Below are positions 9,469 to 17,380 of a stretch of DNA of 64,000 bases, in pieces. How positions within the stretch are numbered: the first letter of the stretch is position 1; each line of letters begins with the position of its first letter. A model generated the notes under the pieces. It worked only from the letters and a program-made list of their open reading frames with translations. It had not been told where the DNA came from and did not search any database. The stretch is from Sedimentibacter sp. MB31-C6 (lineage in GTDB: Bacteria > Bacillota > Clostridia > Tissierellales > Sedimentibacteraceae), in contig NZ_CP142396.1 in NCBI RefSeq assembly GCF_035934735.1, positions 744,001 through 808,000 of the forward strand. The letters are read 5' to 3'. Made by a program: the position numbers and the translations under genes.

Positions 9469-10200
9469 TTATTTAGTTGTACAAAATACTGCTCTCAAAG
9501 ATTTATCATTTACAATATTATCGTTGTAATCATCAAATATTTTTACATCACTAAATCCAGCATAATTTAACATGTTAACTATTTCATCTGTTCTGTGTAT
9601 ATACTGAGTCTGTATTTCAGTAATTCTTTCATATTTATGTAATTTATCTTTCACAAAAAAGTTAATTTCTATGTCAACTTTAGAAAGGATATTATCAAAA
9701 ATATTTTCCCAAACATAAAATATTTCATTATCATCATATACATATGTATCATTAAACATAGTTTTATATTTATATTCTGTACTCATGTCAAATATAAATT
9801 TACTTCCAATATCTAAATGTTCATTTATTCTATTAAAAAATAATAGTAATTCTTCGCTAGTAATATAATTTATTCCATCACAACAGCAAATTGCCCCTTT
9901 AAATTTATCATCTATTTTAAAATTTGTCATATTTTGATTTAGTAGTTTTACATTAGGAATTCTACCCAACTTTTCATATGCCCTCATAAGCATGTCCTGT
10001 GACAAATCAAAGGCAGTAACCTTAAAATTATGTTCTGCCATCAATGATGTTATACTACCTGTACCACAGGCTGCTTCTAAAACTTTATTATTATTGATTC
10101 CTAATTTGTCAATAATAAAGGATGTCCACTTTTCATAGTCTATATCATTCATCAGCAAATCATATATTTGTGAGAATTCTTTATAGCTATTGTTATTCAT
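9469..10200 (-). CDS. Class I SAM-dependent methyltransferase
   Basis: A 243-residue methyltransferase with motif I VLEAACGTGSIT near residue 40, an acidic strand end in FDLSQDML and motif IV GAICCCDGINYI near residue 100. The cysteine triplet there is uncommon. The fold matches small-molecule methyltransferases annotated only as class I SAM-dependent. The start follows AGGAAG and lies 1 base after the stop of the SASP-like gene, so the two are probably co-transcribed. The substrate is unknown. Confidence 0.85.
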   Translation of the reverse strand: MNNNSYKEFSQIYDLLMNDIDYEKWTSFIIDKLGINNNKVLEAACGTGSITSLMAEHNFKVTAFDLSQDMLMRAYEKLGRIPNVKLLNQNMTNFKIDDKFKGAICCCDGINYITSEELLLFFNRINEHLDIGSKFIFDMSTEYKYKTMFNDTYVYDDNEIFYVWENIFDNILSKVDIEINFFVKDKLHKYERITEIQTQYIHRTDEIVNMLNYAGFSDVKIFDDYNDNIVNDKSLRAVFCTTK

Positions 10201-10201
10201 A

Positions 10202-10381
10202 TTATTTCTTCCTTTTTTTCTTTTTTTTAGCAGTCATAAGACCACCTATCCTGCCAGTTTCCTTTGCAGTTAGTCCTCCCCACCCAAGTTCTTCAACTTT
10301 ATCCATTAAACCAATTTCTTTAGCTATTTCTAATTTCATCAAATCATCAGGCGTAAGCGCTTTTTTCTTTTTTTCTGCCAT
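10202..10381 (-). CDS. Short alpha/beta-type SASP-like spore protein
   Basis: A 59-residue basic protein with KLEIAKEIGLMDKVEELGW followed by GGLTAKETGRIGGLMTAKKK. This matches the conserved EIA-x-E-xG and LTA-(R/K)-x-xG-x-(V/I)GG segments of alpha/beta small acid-soluble spore proteins that coat DNA in spores. It is shorter than classical members and has a lysine/arginine tail. An ATG 4 codons upstream exists, but ATG 10381 has GGAGG at correct spacing. It points to a spore-forming host. Confidence 0.78.
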   Translation of the reverse strand: MAEKKKKALTPDDLMKLEIAKEIGLMDKVEELGWGGLTAKETGRIGGLMTAKKKKKRKK

Positions 10382-10440
10382 TCTTTCCTCCATAGTAATT
10401 AAATTTTTACATATAATTATTATGAAGAAAAATCTAAAAA

Positions 10441-10581
10441 TTATTCTTTATTATTCTTTTTTATAAGCAGTATTGCTTTAATTTCCTTTAATGTTAATAG
10501 TATTTTATTTAGAGTATATTGAATACTGATTATTATTATAAAAAACATAACTATTAAAACAACCCAAATTTTTAAATTCAT
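10441..10581 (-). CDS. Small single-pass membrane protein, 46 residues
   Basis: A short ORF begins at ATG 10581 (or the adjacent ATG 10584) after GAGGAG. It encodes MNLKIWVVLIVMFFIIIISI, an obvious transmembrane helix, then an amphipathic lysine-rich tail (NKILLTLKEIKAILLIKKNN). No family is recognised. It is directly downstream of a decayed tRNA-Leu, and the ribosome site is good. The size and composition resemble small membrane regulators or toxin-like peptides, but function is unknown. Confidence 0.55.
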   Translation of the reverse strand: MNLKIWVVLIVMFFIIIISIQYTLNKILLTLKEIKAILLIKKNNKE

Positions 10582-10591
10582 CATTCACTCC

Positions 10592-10668
10592 TCATTAAAT
10601 ACCTAATACACGAGTTGGCCACACGGACCTAAACCGTGCGCGTATGACAATTCTGCCACATCTACATA
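10592..10668 (-). pseudogene. Decayed tRNA-Leu (UAG anticodon) remnant
   Basis: The minus strand reads GATGTGGCAGAATTG and then a perfect anticodon arm, CACGGTTTAGGTCCGTG, with anticodon TAG. This matches clostridial tRNA-Leu. The D loop lacks the GG pair, the T arm has no GTTCGA, and no acceptor-stem partner exists at the 3' side, where the next gene's ribosome site begins. It is a truncated relic rather than a working tRNA. Confidence 0.7.
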
Positions 10669-10725
10669 ATTTTATCTATCATTAATTTATATTATCATAA
10701 CATTTTTATTATCGCAACAAAAAAA

Positions 10726-10757
10726 CTGTAGGGACGCATTGTATGCATACCCTACAA
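10726..10757. repeat. Dispersed palindromic repeat copy
   Basis: CTGTAGGGACGCATTGTATG followed by CATACCCTACA, an imperfect palindrome of the window-wide family with one arm in the ACGCAT form and the other in the ATGCAT form. It lies just past the PpiC stop codon. Confidence 0.8.
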
Positions 10758-10777
10758 TTCAATGTTAATGTTTTATA

Positions 10778-11521
10778 CTATTCAAAAACTTCTACTTTGT
10801 ATTTATCCTTCAATTCATCTTTTTTATCTTGATATACTTTTTCTTGTTTTTCTAAAAAATAGTTTTTCTTTATTTCCTCAAAAACATCCTTTAATTCTGA
10901 ATCCCCTTCAGGTACATAATCTGTCAATTTAATAATATGATATCCAAATTCTGTTTTTACAGGTTCACTTATTTCTCCCTTTTTCATAGCAAATGCAGCA
11001 TCTTCAAATTCCTTAACCATTTGTCCACGGCCAAACTGTCCTAAATCTCCGCCAACTTCTTTTGAAGGACAACTTGAATTCTGCTTAGCAGCTTCTTCAA
11101 AGGATAAACCAGTTTTTATATCTTCTAATATTTTATTTGCCTTTTCTTCTGTATCAACTAATATATGACTTGCCTTTACCATTTCTGTTTTTTTATACTT
11201 ACTTTTGTTTTTATTATAATAATCTTCAACTTCTTCATCAGATACATTGATATCATTAAACATCTTTCTTAAACCATATTGTTGAAGCATAGATTTTTTC
11301 ATATTTTTCATAACAGCTATAAATTCTTCATCTTTTTCTAATTCATTTTCTAAAGCCTCAGAATATATTAACTCATGCATGACAAGTTCATCAATTAATT
11401 TTTTTCTTCCTTCTTCACCTTGAAAATAAGCTGCATTTTGTCCTAAATTACTCATTAGTGCACTTAAATCTGATTCTCTAACGTCTCTACCATCTACATT
11501 TGCTAATACTTTATTATCCAT
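10778..11521 (-). CDS. Cytosolic parvulin-type peptidyl-prolyl isomerase (PpiC/SurA-like)
   Basis: A 247-residue protein with an N-terminal SurA/trigger-like helical part and a parvulin domain from about residue 115. Family marks are VKASHILVDTEEKA, GGDLGQFGRGQMVKEFEDAAF and EFGYHIIKL. There is no signal peptide or lipobox, so unlike PrsA it should act in the cytoplasm. The ATG at 11521 after TAGGAGATTTA is chosen. The 27 extra codons upstream run through a palindromic repeat and are unlikely to be translated. Confidence 0.88.
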   Translation of the reverse strand: MDNKVLANVDGRDVRESDLSALMSNLGQNAAYFQGEEGRKKLIDELVMHELIYSEALENELEKDEEFIAVMKNMKKSMLQQYGLRKMFNDINVSDEEVEDYYNKNKSKYKKTEMVKASHILVDTEEKANKILEDIKTGLSFEEAAKQNSSCPSKEVGGDLGQFGRGQMVKEFEDAAFAMKKGEISEPVKTEFGYHIIKLTDYVPEGDSELKDVFEEIKKNYFLEKQEKVYQDKKDELKDKYKVEVFE

Positions 11522-11568
11522 TAAATCTCCTAATTCATTTATTTTGTATATATACAATAGTATACCAA

Positions 11569-11591
11569 AGAACGCATTAAATGCGTCCCAT
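11569..11591. repeat. Dispersed palindromic repeat copy (short)
   Basis: AACGCATTAAATGCGTCCCA, a shortened copy of the palindrome family between the HPr and PpiC genes. It lies inside the spurious upstream extension of the PpiC reading frame. Confidence 0.65.
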
Positions 11592-11639
11592 AGATTCTTC
11601 ATAAATAGTTAATAGTTAATAACTAATACTATAATTTGT

Positions 11640-11906
11640 TTATTCTTCCTCATCCATTGATTCTAATAACGCAGTCAATTCCGTTATACATTTATCTTCA
11701 TCTGAACCTTTTGTAATAATTACAAGCTCATCGCCCTTCATTGCACCTAAAGCCATTATGCTTATAATACTCTTACCATTAGCTTCTTGAATATCTTTTT
11801 TTATAATAATCTCACTTTCATAGTTCCTAGCCTTTTTAACAAATATGGCTGCTGGTCTTGCATGTAAACCTATCTTATTTTTTAAAATTACTTTTTGGGA
11901 TCTCAT
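11640..11906 (-). CDS. ptsH: HPr family phosphocarrier protein
   Basis: An 88-residue HPr. The active-site histidine is present in GLHARPAA near residue 15, and the regulatory serine region appears as GKSIISIMALG near residue 46. His-15 argues for true HPr over Crh, which lacks it. It overlaps the end of whiA by 32 bases and is probably translated from AGAGGTG. In Firmicutes the whiA locus often carries an HPr/Crh gene next to it, which fits. No PTS enzyme I is in the window. Confidence 0.92.
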   Translation of the reverse strand: MRSQKVILKNKIGLHARPAAIFVKKARNYESEIIIKKDIQEANGKSIISIMALGAMKGDELVIITKGSDEDKCITELTALLESMDEEE

Positions 11907-12870
11907 CCTTTACACCTCTCTTCTCCTGCTCTAATAATTCTTCAGCTATTTCTTCTATCTTTCTTAATCTATGATTCACACCCGATTTACCAAGGGGTGA
12001 ATTTAACATTTGTCCTAACTCCTTTAAACTTGCATTACTATGCTTTAACCTTAAGTATGCTAACTCCCTCAAGTTTTCAGGAAGTTTATCTATAACTTTA
12101 TGTTTTTTTAAAATCTTTATATGATTAATTTGCCTCATAGATGTATCTACAATTTTATCTAAGTTAGCAGTTTCACAATTTATCACTCTATTAATTTGAT
12201 TCCTTGTTTCTTTAACAGCCCTTATGTTTTCAAAATCAAGCACTGCATTATATGCTCCCATCAAACTCAATAAATCGCTAATTTGTTCGCTTTCTTTAAC
12301 ATATACAATAAAATAATTCTTTCTGTTAAGCATTTTTCCATTAATATTATATTTTTTCAAAAGCTTACATAAACCTTTGCCGTGCTCTTCTTTATTGTTA
12401 ACTAACTCTGCATGATATGACTTTTCAGGATCACTGATTGAGCCACACCCCATAAATGAACCCCTTATATAAGCTCTTTTACAGCAATCGTTTTTAACTA
12501 AATCTTTTGGAACACCGTAATTAAAATTCATAAAGTTTAATTCATCATCTTTTGTAAGCTGAATATCCTTTAAAAAAGACCTTGAAAGTTCTTCCTCAAT
12601 TCTTATATTATAACTGTTTTTCTTTTTAAGTCTATTAGTTCTTTTCACACTAACTTCAGTAGAAATGTCAAAGGCGAATTTTAGAAGTTTAAATATATGT
12701 CTTGCAATTGCTGCATTTTCAGTTGACATCTCAATTTCTAGTTTTTTTAAACCCTTAAAATTTATATAACCAGCTGTTCTAACTAATGCTGCAATTTCTG
12801 CTTTTGCACAACATACATCTATAATTTCGTTTCTTGATAACTCATCTTTTATCTTTGAAGAAAAAGTCAT
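11875..12870 (-). CDS. whiA: WhiA DNA-binding protein
   Basis: A 331-residue WhiA with an N-terminal LAGLIDADG-like domain (CCKRAYIRGSFMGCGSISDP near residue 130) and a C-terminal helix-turn-helix (LKELGQMLNSPLGKSGVNHR near residue 290). In Bacillus WhiA affects cell division and chromosome segregation; in actinomycetes, sporulation. The usual neighbours RapZ and YvcK are absent here, and a NUDIX gene precedes it by 10 bases. Length is normal. Confidence 0.95.
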   Translation of the reverse strand: MTFSSKIKDELSRNEIIDVCCAKAEIAALVRTAGYINFKGLKKLEIEMSTENAAIARHIFKLLKFAFDISTEVSVKRTNRLKKKNSYNIRIEEELSRSFLKDIQLTKDDELNFMNFNYGVPKDLVKNDCCKRAYIRGSFMGCGSISDPEKSYHAELVNNKEEHGKGLCKLLKKYNINGKMLNRKNYFIVYVKESEQISDLLSLMGAYNAVLDFENIRAVKETRNQINRVINCETANLDKIVDTSMRQINHIKILKKHKVIDKLPENLRELAYLRLKHSNASLKELGQMLNSPLGKSGVNHRLRKIEEIAEELLEQEKRGVKDEIPKSNFKK

Positions 12871-12880
12871 ATCTTCTCCT

Positions 12881-13306
12881 TTATTTATAACAATGATTTT
12901 TTATATCTTCTACAGCTTTTTTGATTATTTTTCTTTCATCGTCATATCTAGCGATTTTTAATGTTCTATCAAAAGGGAGAAATCTTGCTTCAATAAAACC
13001 TTCATTTTTTTGAGCAATACAGTTCATACTTCTAGCCATCATTAAATACCAATATACTTCCTTATAAATCCTAACATTGTCTTGAAAACAAGTACGGTTA
13101 AACTCATAATTAATTTTTCCTATGTATTTAATTACTAAAACTTTAGAATTGCTTTCTTCAAAAACCTCTCGTATAGCAGCATCTTTAAGAGTTTCTTTTT
13201 CTTCTACTCTGCCCTTAGGCAGTACCCAATCTCCATTAAACTTTCGCAACATTAAGATATTGTTTCTAAAAAAAACAATGCCTCCTGCGCTTACTTCAAC
13301 ATTCAT
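12881..13306 (-). CDS. NUDIX hydrolase
   Basis: A 141-residue NUDIX protein. The box is complete: G-x5-E-x7-REVFEES spans GRVEEKETL through the EExx element near residues 33-53, preceded by GDWVLPK. Such proteins hydrolyse nucleoside diphosphates linked to another group; the substrate cannot be inferred. It is first in an apparent NUDIX-whiA-ptsH unit. Confidence 0.9.
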   Translation of the reverse strand: MNVEVSAGGIVFFRNNILMLRKFNGDWVLPKGRVEEKETLKDAAIREVFEESNSKVLVIKYIGKINYEFNRTCFQDNVRIYKEVYWYLMMARSMNCIAQKNEGFIEARFLPFDRTLKIARYDDERKIIKKAVEDIKNHCYK

Positions 13307-13418
13307 ATTACTGCCTCACCGCATTTGCTATGTAGTTATAAGCATACTACTAACTACAGTTTACAATAAAAACCTATATATTTCAACTAATTTTAATTAA
13401 AATTTTACAATTCATTCT

Positions 13419-14555
13419 TTATGGTCTTTTTCCATAATATTGATAATACTCAACTTTTACAGCTCCGTTAAAAAGCTTCCTTTTTTTGTCTGCTTTTTTC
13501 CCAAAATCTCTTTCAAATGACCCTACTGCTGTAATAATATATTTAGACCAAGTATCATCATTTCCATATAATTGGCCAAGTTTCTTGTGAATTTTTTCTA
13601 TATCTTCTATATCTCCTATTCTATCTCCATATGGAGGATTCGTAATTAAAACTCCATATTCATATTCAGGTTTTGATAAATGATTAACATCCTTTACAAA
13701 AAACTCAATACAGTCGTCAACGCCTGCTTCAATAGCATTTTCTTTAGCTATTTTAATTGCTTTTTCACTAACATCAGAACCATAAATTTTAATATCAGTA
13801 TCCAAATCTATTTGTTTTCTCGCTTCAATTTTAGTGTTTTTCCAGTATTCATCCTTAACTATTGGCCAATTTTGAGAAGCAAAAGTTCTAAACAATCCAG
13901 GAGCTATATTCCTACCTATTAAAGCTGCCTCAATGGGAATTGTTCCTGAACCACACATCGGATCATAAAGTATTCTATGTTTATTCCAAAAACTTAACTT
14001 TACAAGTGCTGCAGCTAAAGTTTCTTTTAAAGGTGCTTCAGTAGACCTTTCTCTATATCCTCTTTTAAAAAGACCTTCCCTTGCTCCAGTAGTATCAATT
14101 GACAGAGTTGCAATATCCTTATGTATCGATACTAAGATAGTATATTCTGCTCCAGTTTCAGGCATCCAATCTACATCGAATTCTTCACAAAGTTTTTTTG
14201 ATACTGCCTTTTTTACAATTGACTGACAATCAGGTACACTAAATAACTTTGATTTTACAGATTTACCCTTAACTGTAAATTTACCATCTTTTGTTATCCA
14301 TTTCTCCCAAGGTAACTCATAAGTTTTATTAAATAGTTCTTCAAAACTTAATGCTTCAAACTGCCCCATTATCAACATCACTCTATCAGCACACCTTAAA
14401 TGTATATTTGCTTTTGGTATATCTTTTATATCAGCATCAAAATACATCCACCCATTATCAGTATTCACATTTTCAAAACCAAGTTCTTTTAATTCTCTTT
14501 TAACAATTGCCTCTAATCCAAAGGCAGAAATTGCAGCTAATTTTATTTCACTCAT
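13419..14555 (-). CDS. THUMP-domain class I rRNA methyltransferase (RlmL/YpsC-like)
   Basis: A 378-residue RNA methyltransferase. An N-terminal ferredoxin-like/THUMP region precedes a Rossmann methylase with YDPMCGSGTIPIEAALIG near residue 190 and the catalytic NPPYGDRIGD near 300, typical of N2-guanine RNA methylases. It probably modifies 23S rRNA. ATG 14555 follows AAAGGAAAC. The longer frame starting at 14603 would translate part of a palindromic repeat and is rejected. Confidence 0.92.
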   Translation of the reverse strand: MSEIKLAAISAFGLEAIVKRELKELGFENVNTDNGWMYFDADIKDIPKANIHLRCADRVMLIMGQFEALSFEELFNKTYELPWEKWITKDGKFTVKGKSVKSKLFSVPDCQSIVKKAVSKKLCEEFDVDWMPETGAEYTILVSIHKDIATLSIDTTGAREGLFKRGYRERSTEAPLKETLAAALVKLSFWNKHRILYDPMCGSGTIPIEAALIGRNIAPGLFRTFASQNWPIVKDEYWKNTKIEARKQIDLDTDIKIYGSDVSEKAIKIAKENAIEAGVDDCIEFFVKDVNHLSKPEYEYGVLITNPPYGDRIGDIEDIEKIHKKLGQLYGNDDTWSKYIITAVGSFERDFGKKADKKRKLFNGAVKVEYYQYYGKRP

Positions 14556-14586
14556 ATGTTTCCTTTCTTTAAGACGGTACCATTTG

Positions 14587-14668
14587 TCGCGGTACGCATA
14601 CAATGCGTCCCCTACAGTCTGGGGTTACATTTTTGGGTCGCGGTACGCATACAATGCGTCCCCTACAT
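14587..14668. repeat. Two tandem copies of the dispersed palindrome
   Basis: Two copies of CGCGGTACGCATACAATGCG followed by TCCCCTACA lie 50 bases apart. The second copy ends inside the sigma-54 activator gene: its GTAGGG arm supplies the TAG stop codon at 14663-14665. Confidence 0.85.
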
Positions 14669-16081
14669 TGGTATACCGTATTTTTCCATCTTGTAATATA
14701 ATGTAGCTCTTGGAATTTTTAATTTTCTTGCTACTTCTGATTTATTGAAATTTAATTCGTTTAATGTATTTAATATAATATGTTTTTCAATTTCACTTAT
14801 ATATTCATCAAGACCATTTTCAGCTCTATCTACCTCATTTAAATTAATAACTTTGCTTATTTTTTCAACTTCTATTTTTTTCATATTTATTGGTAAGAAT
14901 TCCTTTTCTATCTTATCCTTTCCATTTTGCAAAGCTAGTATTACAGATCTTTGTATAACATTTCTAAGTTCCCTCACATTGCCTTCCCAATAATAAGCTG
15001 AAAAAATATCAAGTATTTCAGTTGGTATTTCAATTATATTAATACCTTGTTCCATACAAAATTCCTGCAAAAATTTGTTTGAGAGAAGAACTATATCTCC
15101 CTTTCGTTCCCTTAGTGATGGAATATCAACTTGAAATACATCCAATCTATAATATAGATCTTTTCGGAATTTTTCTTCTTCTATTAACTTTCTAATATCC
15201 TTATTTGTAGCTGAAATGATTCTTACATTTATTTTTTTTGATTTATTGCCACCAATTCTAGTTACTTCCCCATCTTCTAAAACTCTCAGAAGTTTTGGTT
15301 GAAGTTCTAAAGGCATATCTCCTATTTCATCTAAAAATAATGTGCCTCCTTCTGCTTCTTCAAATTTACCAATCTTAGCAATATTTTTAGCACCTGTAAA
15401 AGCACCTGGTTCATAACCAAAAATTTCACTTTCGAATAGTTCTTTTGGTATTGCACTACAGTTTATAGGAATAAACTTTCCTTTCCGACCACTTTCATAA
15501 TGAATTGCTTTTGCAAACAATTCTTTTCCTGTACCACTTTCACCTCTTAATAATATGTTTAGAGGCGTTTTGGATATATTTTTACATAAATTAATAACCT
15601 GTATAAAATTTGCATTATTACTAATTATTTTTGCGAAATATGATTCTCCAGTTAAAGATATTTTAGTAAATTCTTTCTCTAATTGTAGTAGACTAGATTG
15701 AGTTTTATTTAATAAATCACTTAATTTTACTGTTTCTGTAATATCTCTATCCCTTGCAAGAGCACCAATTATATTTCCTCTTTTATCTTTTAGTGGTATT
15801 GCACTTAAAACTATATAACTATTTTCTCTAGGACTGTTATATATATCGTAATAAGATTTTCCATTTTCAATAACTTTAGGCAAAATAGCATTTGGAAAAA
15901 ACTCCTTTATTTCTTTACCTAATATATCTTTTCTTTGAACTTTATAATACTTTTCTGCAGTTGAATTAAAAAAAATAACCTTATTATATGTATTTATAAC
16001 TGTTATGGAATCAGGTATATTGTCTAATATATATTCAAAGGCTTCTTTATCATGCTCATTAAAGTTTAATTCTTTAATCAT
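14663..16081 (-). CDS. PAS-containing sigma-54-dependent transcriptional activator
   Basis: A 472-residue enhancer-binding protein. It has a PAS sensor at about residues 10-120, an AAA+ domain with Walker A GESGTGKE and the sigma-54 contact loop GAFTGA, and Walker B GGTLFLDEIGD. A C-terminal Fis-type helix-turn-helix (FNKSEVARKLKIPRATLYYK) ends the chain. It needs RpoN to open promoters; no clear -24/-12 site was noticed nearby, so targets are unknown. ATG 16081 after GGTGGTG is preferred to the ATG six codons upstream. The stop codon is provided by a palindromic repeat. Confidence 0.92.
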   Translation of the reverse strand: MIKELNFNEHDKEAFEYILDNIPDSITVINTYNKVIFFNSTAEKYYKVQRKDILGKEIKEFFPNAILPKVIENGKSYYDIYNSPRENSYIVLSAIPLKDKRGNIIGALARDRDITETVKLSDLLNKTQSSLLQLEKEFTKISLTGESYFAKIISNNANFIQVINLCKNISKTPLNILLRGESGTGKELFAKAIHYESGRKGKFIPINCSAIPKELFESEIFGYEPGAFTGAKNIAKIGKFEEAEGGTLFLDEIGDMPLELQPKLLRVLEDGEVTRIGGNKSKKINVRIISATNKDIRKLIEEEKFRKDLYYRLDVFQVDIPSLRERKGDIVLLSNKFLQEFCMEQGINIIEIPTEILDIFSAYYWEGNVRELRNVIQRSVILALQNGKDKIEKEFLPINMKKIEVEKISKVINLNEVDRAENGLDEYISEIEKHIILNTLNELNFNKSEVARKLKIPRATLYYKMEKYGIPM

Positions 16082-16151
16082 ATATAACACCACCATCAAA
16101 GAAAATTAGATTCTTCACTATGTTCAAAACGACAACATAATAAGGTACTCT

Positions 16152-17312
16152 CTATTGCTCACCTATTGTTTTCCAATAGTTTTCTATAAATATATCATAT
16201 AAATTCCAAGTTTTTTTAAACTCATCATACTCTATATGAACATTTGGATTTACTTTGTTACTTTTTACAGCTCTTATTAGAATGTTTTTAGGTGTATGCT
16301 CCATTGATATAAACTCCATTAACTGAACCTTATATCCCTTTGTTTCTAAAAACATACTCCTTAAAGAATCTGTTACAAGAGAGGATAATCTTTCTTTTAT
16401 CAATCCATGTTTCAACATAGGCTCTAATGAATTGTTTTTTATTTTATCGTAAAACTCATGTTGACAACATGGTACAGAGAGAATAACATCTGTATTCCAT
16501 TTAATTGCCTTTACCAAAGCAGCATCTGTAGCAGTATCACATGCATGTAATGTTACTATCATATCAACCTTTGATTTATATTCAAAATTACGTATATCAC
16601 CATACATAAATTCTAAATTTTCAAAATTTAGTTTTCTAGAAGATTCATTGCAAAACTTTATAACATCATCTTTTAAATCTAACCCGATAATCTTAACTTT
16701 TATTTTTTTAATATTATAAAAGTAATGATACAACGCAAATGTAAGATATGCCTTACCGCAACCAAAGTCAATAATCATAAAGTTATCTCTTAGTTTTTTA
16801 TCTTTTAATGAATCATCTACAATTTCTAAAAATTTATTAATTTGTTTAAACTTATCATATTTTTTAGCTAAAACTTTTCCCTTTTCATTCATAACACCTA
16901 AAAGTATTAAGAAATCACAAGGTTCATTTTCATTAATAATATATTGTTTTTTCTTATTATGACTTTCATTCTCTAATTTTTTAGTAGCTTCTTTTTCAAT
17001 AACTTTTATACTCCCTTTTTTACTTACTATTAAAGAGTAATCTGCATCTTCTGTAAATATATTGGCATTACGATAATCTTGAATTATTAAATTAACTATC
17101 TCATCTGCTGCACTTTCAACTGTCATATTTTCATGAAATACTTGAGTTTTTGTAAATTTCTCAAATTGAATTTTATTTTGGCTTTTTATAATTACAGGTC
17201 TTACAGTTATTTTTTTATATGGATTTTGTGATTTATTTCTAGGAGTTGTAAAAATCCCATATATAAATTTATCTTTTATTAAACTACTCTTAATTATATC
17301 ATCTATATTCAA
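16152..17312 (-). CDS. Class I SAM-dependent methyltransferase, unknown substrate
   Basis: A 386-residue protein. The C-terminal half is a methyltransferase with IDFGCGKAYLTFALYHYF near residue 180 and the downstream motif VTLHACDTATDAALV. The N-terminal half is not recognised. No ATG fits: the upstream ATG at 17375 would translate a palindromic repeat. A TTG at 17312 sits five bases after AAGGTGG and is taken as the start. It follows glnS, from which it is separated by a repeat copy. SAM-dependent RNA or protein methylation is possible, with no direct evidence. Confidence 0.82.
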   Translation of the reverse strand: MNIDDIIKSSLIKDKFIYGIFTTPRNKSQNPYKKITVRPVIIKSQNKIQFEKFTKTQVFHENMTVESAADEIVNLIIQDYRNANIFTEDADYSLIVSKKGSIKVIEKEATKKLENESHNKKKQYIINENEPCDFLILLGVMNEKGKVLAKKYDKFKQINKFLEIVDDSLKDKKLRDNFMIIDFGCGKAYLTFALYHYFYNIKKIKVKIIGLDLKDDVIKFCNESSRKLNFENLEFMYGDIRNFEYKSKVDMIVTLHACDTATDAALVKAIKWNTDVILSVPCCQHEFYDKIKNNSLEPMLKHGLIKERLSSLVTDSLRSMFLETKGYKVQLMEFISMEHTPKNILIRAVKSNKVNPNVHIEYDEFKKTWNLYDIFIENYWKTIGEQ

Positions 17313-17335
17313 ATTAACCACCTTTTTAATGTGAC

Positions 17336-17366
17336 TGTAGGGGACGCATTGTATGCGTCCCGTGGT
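17336..17366. repeat. Dispersed palindromic repeat copy
   Basis: GTAGGGGACGCATTGTATGC followed by GTCCCGTGG, between glnS and the methyltransferase gene. It lies inside the rejected upstream extension of that methyltransferase. Confidence 0.85.
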
Positions 17367-17380
17367 ATTCGTCAAACACG

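Noticed and set aside
10592-10668. Functional tRNA-Leu
   Set aside because: The T arm consensus, D-loop GG and the 3' acceptor strand are missing.
11640-11906. Crh instead of HPr
   Set aside because: The His-15 phosphorylation site is present, which Crh lacks.
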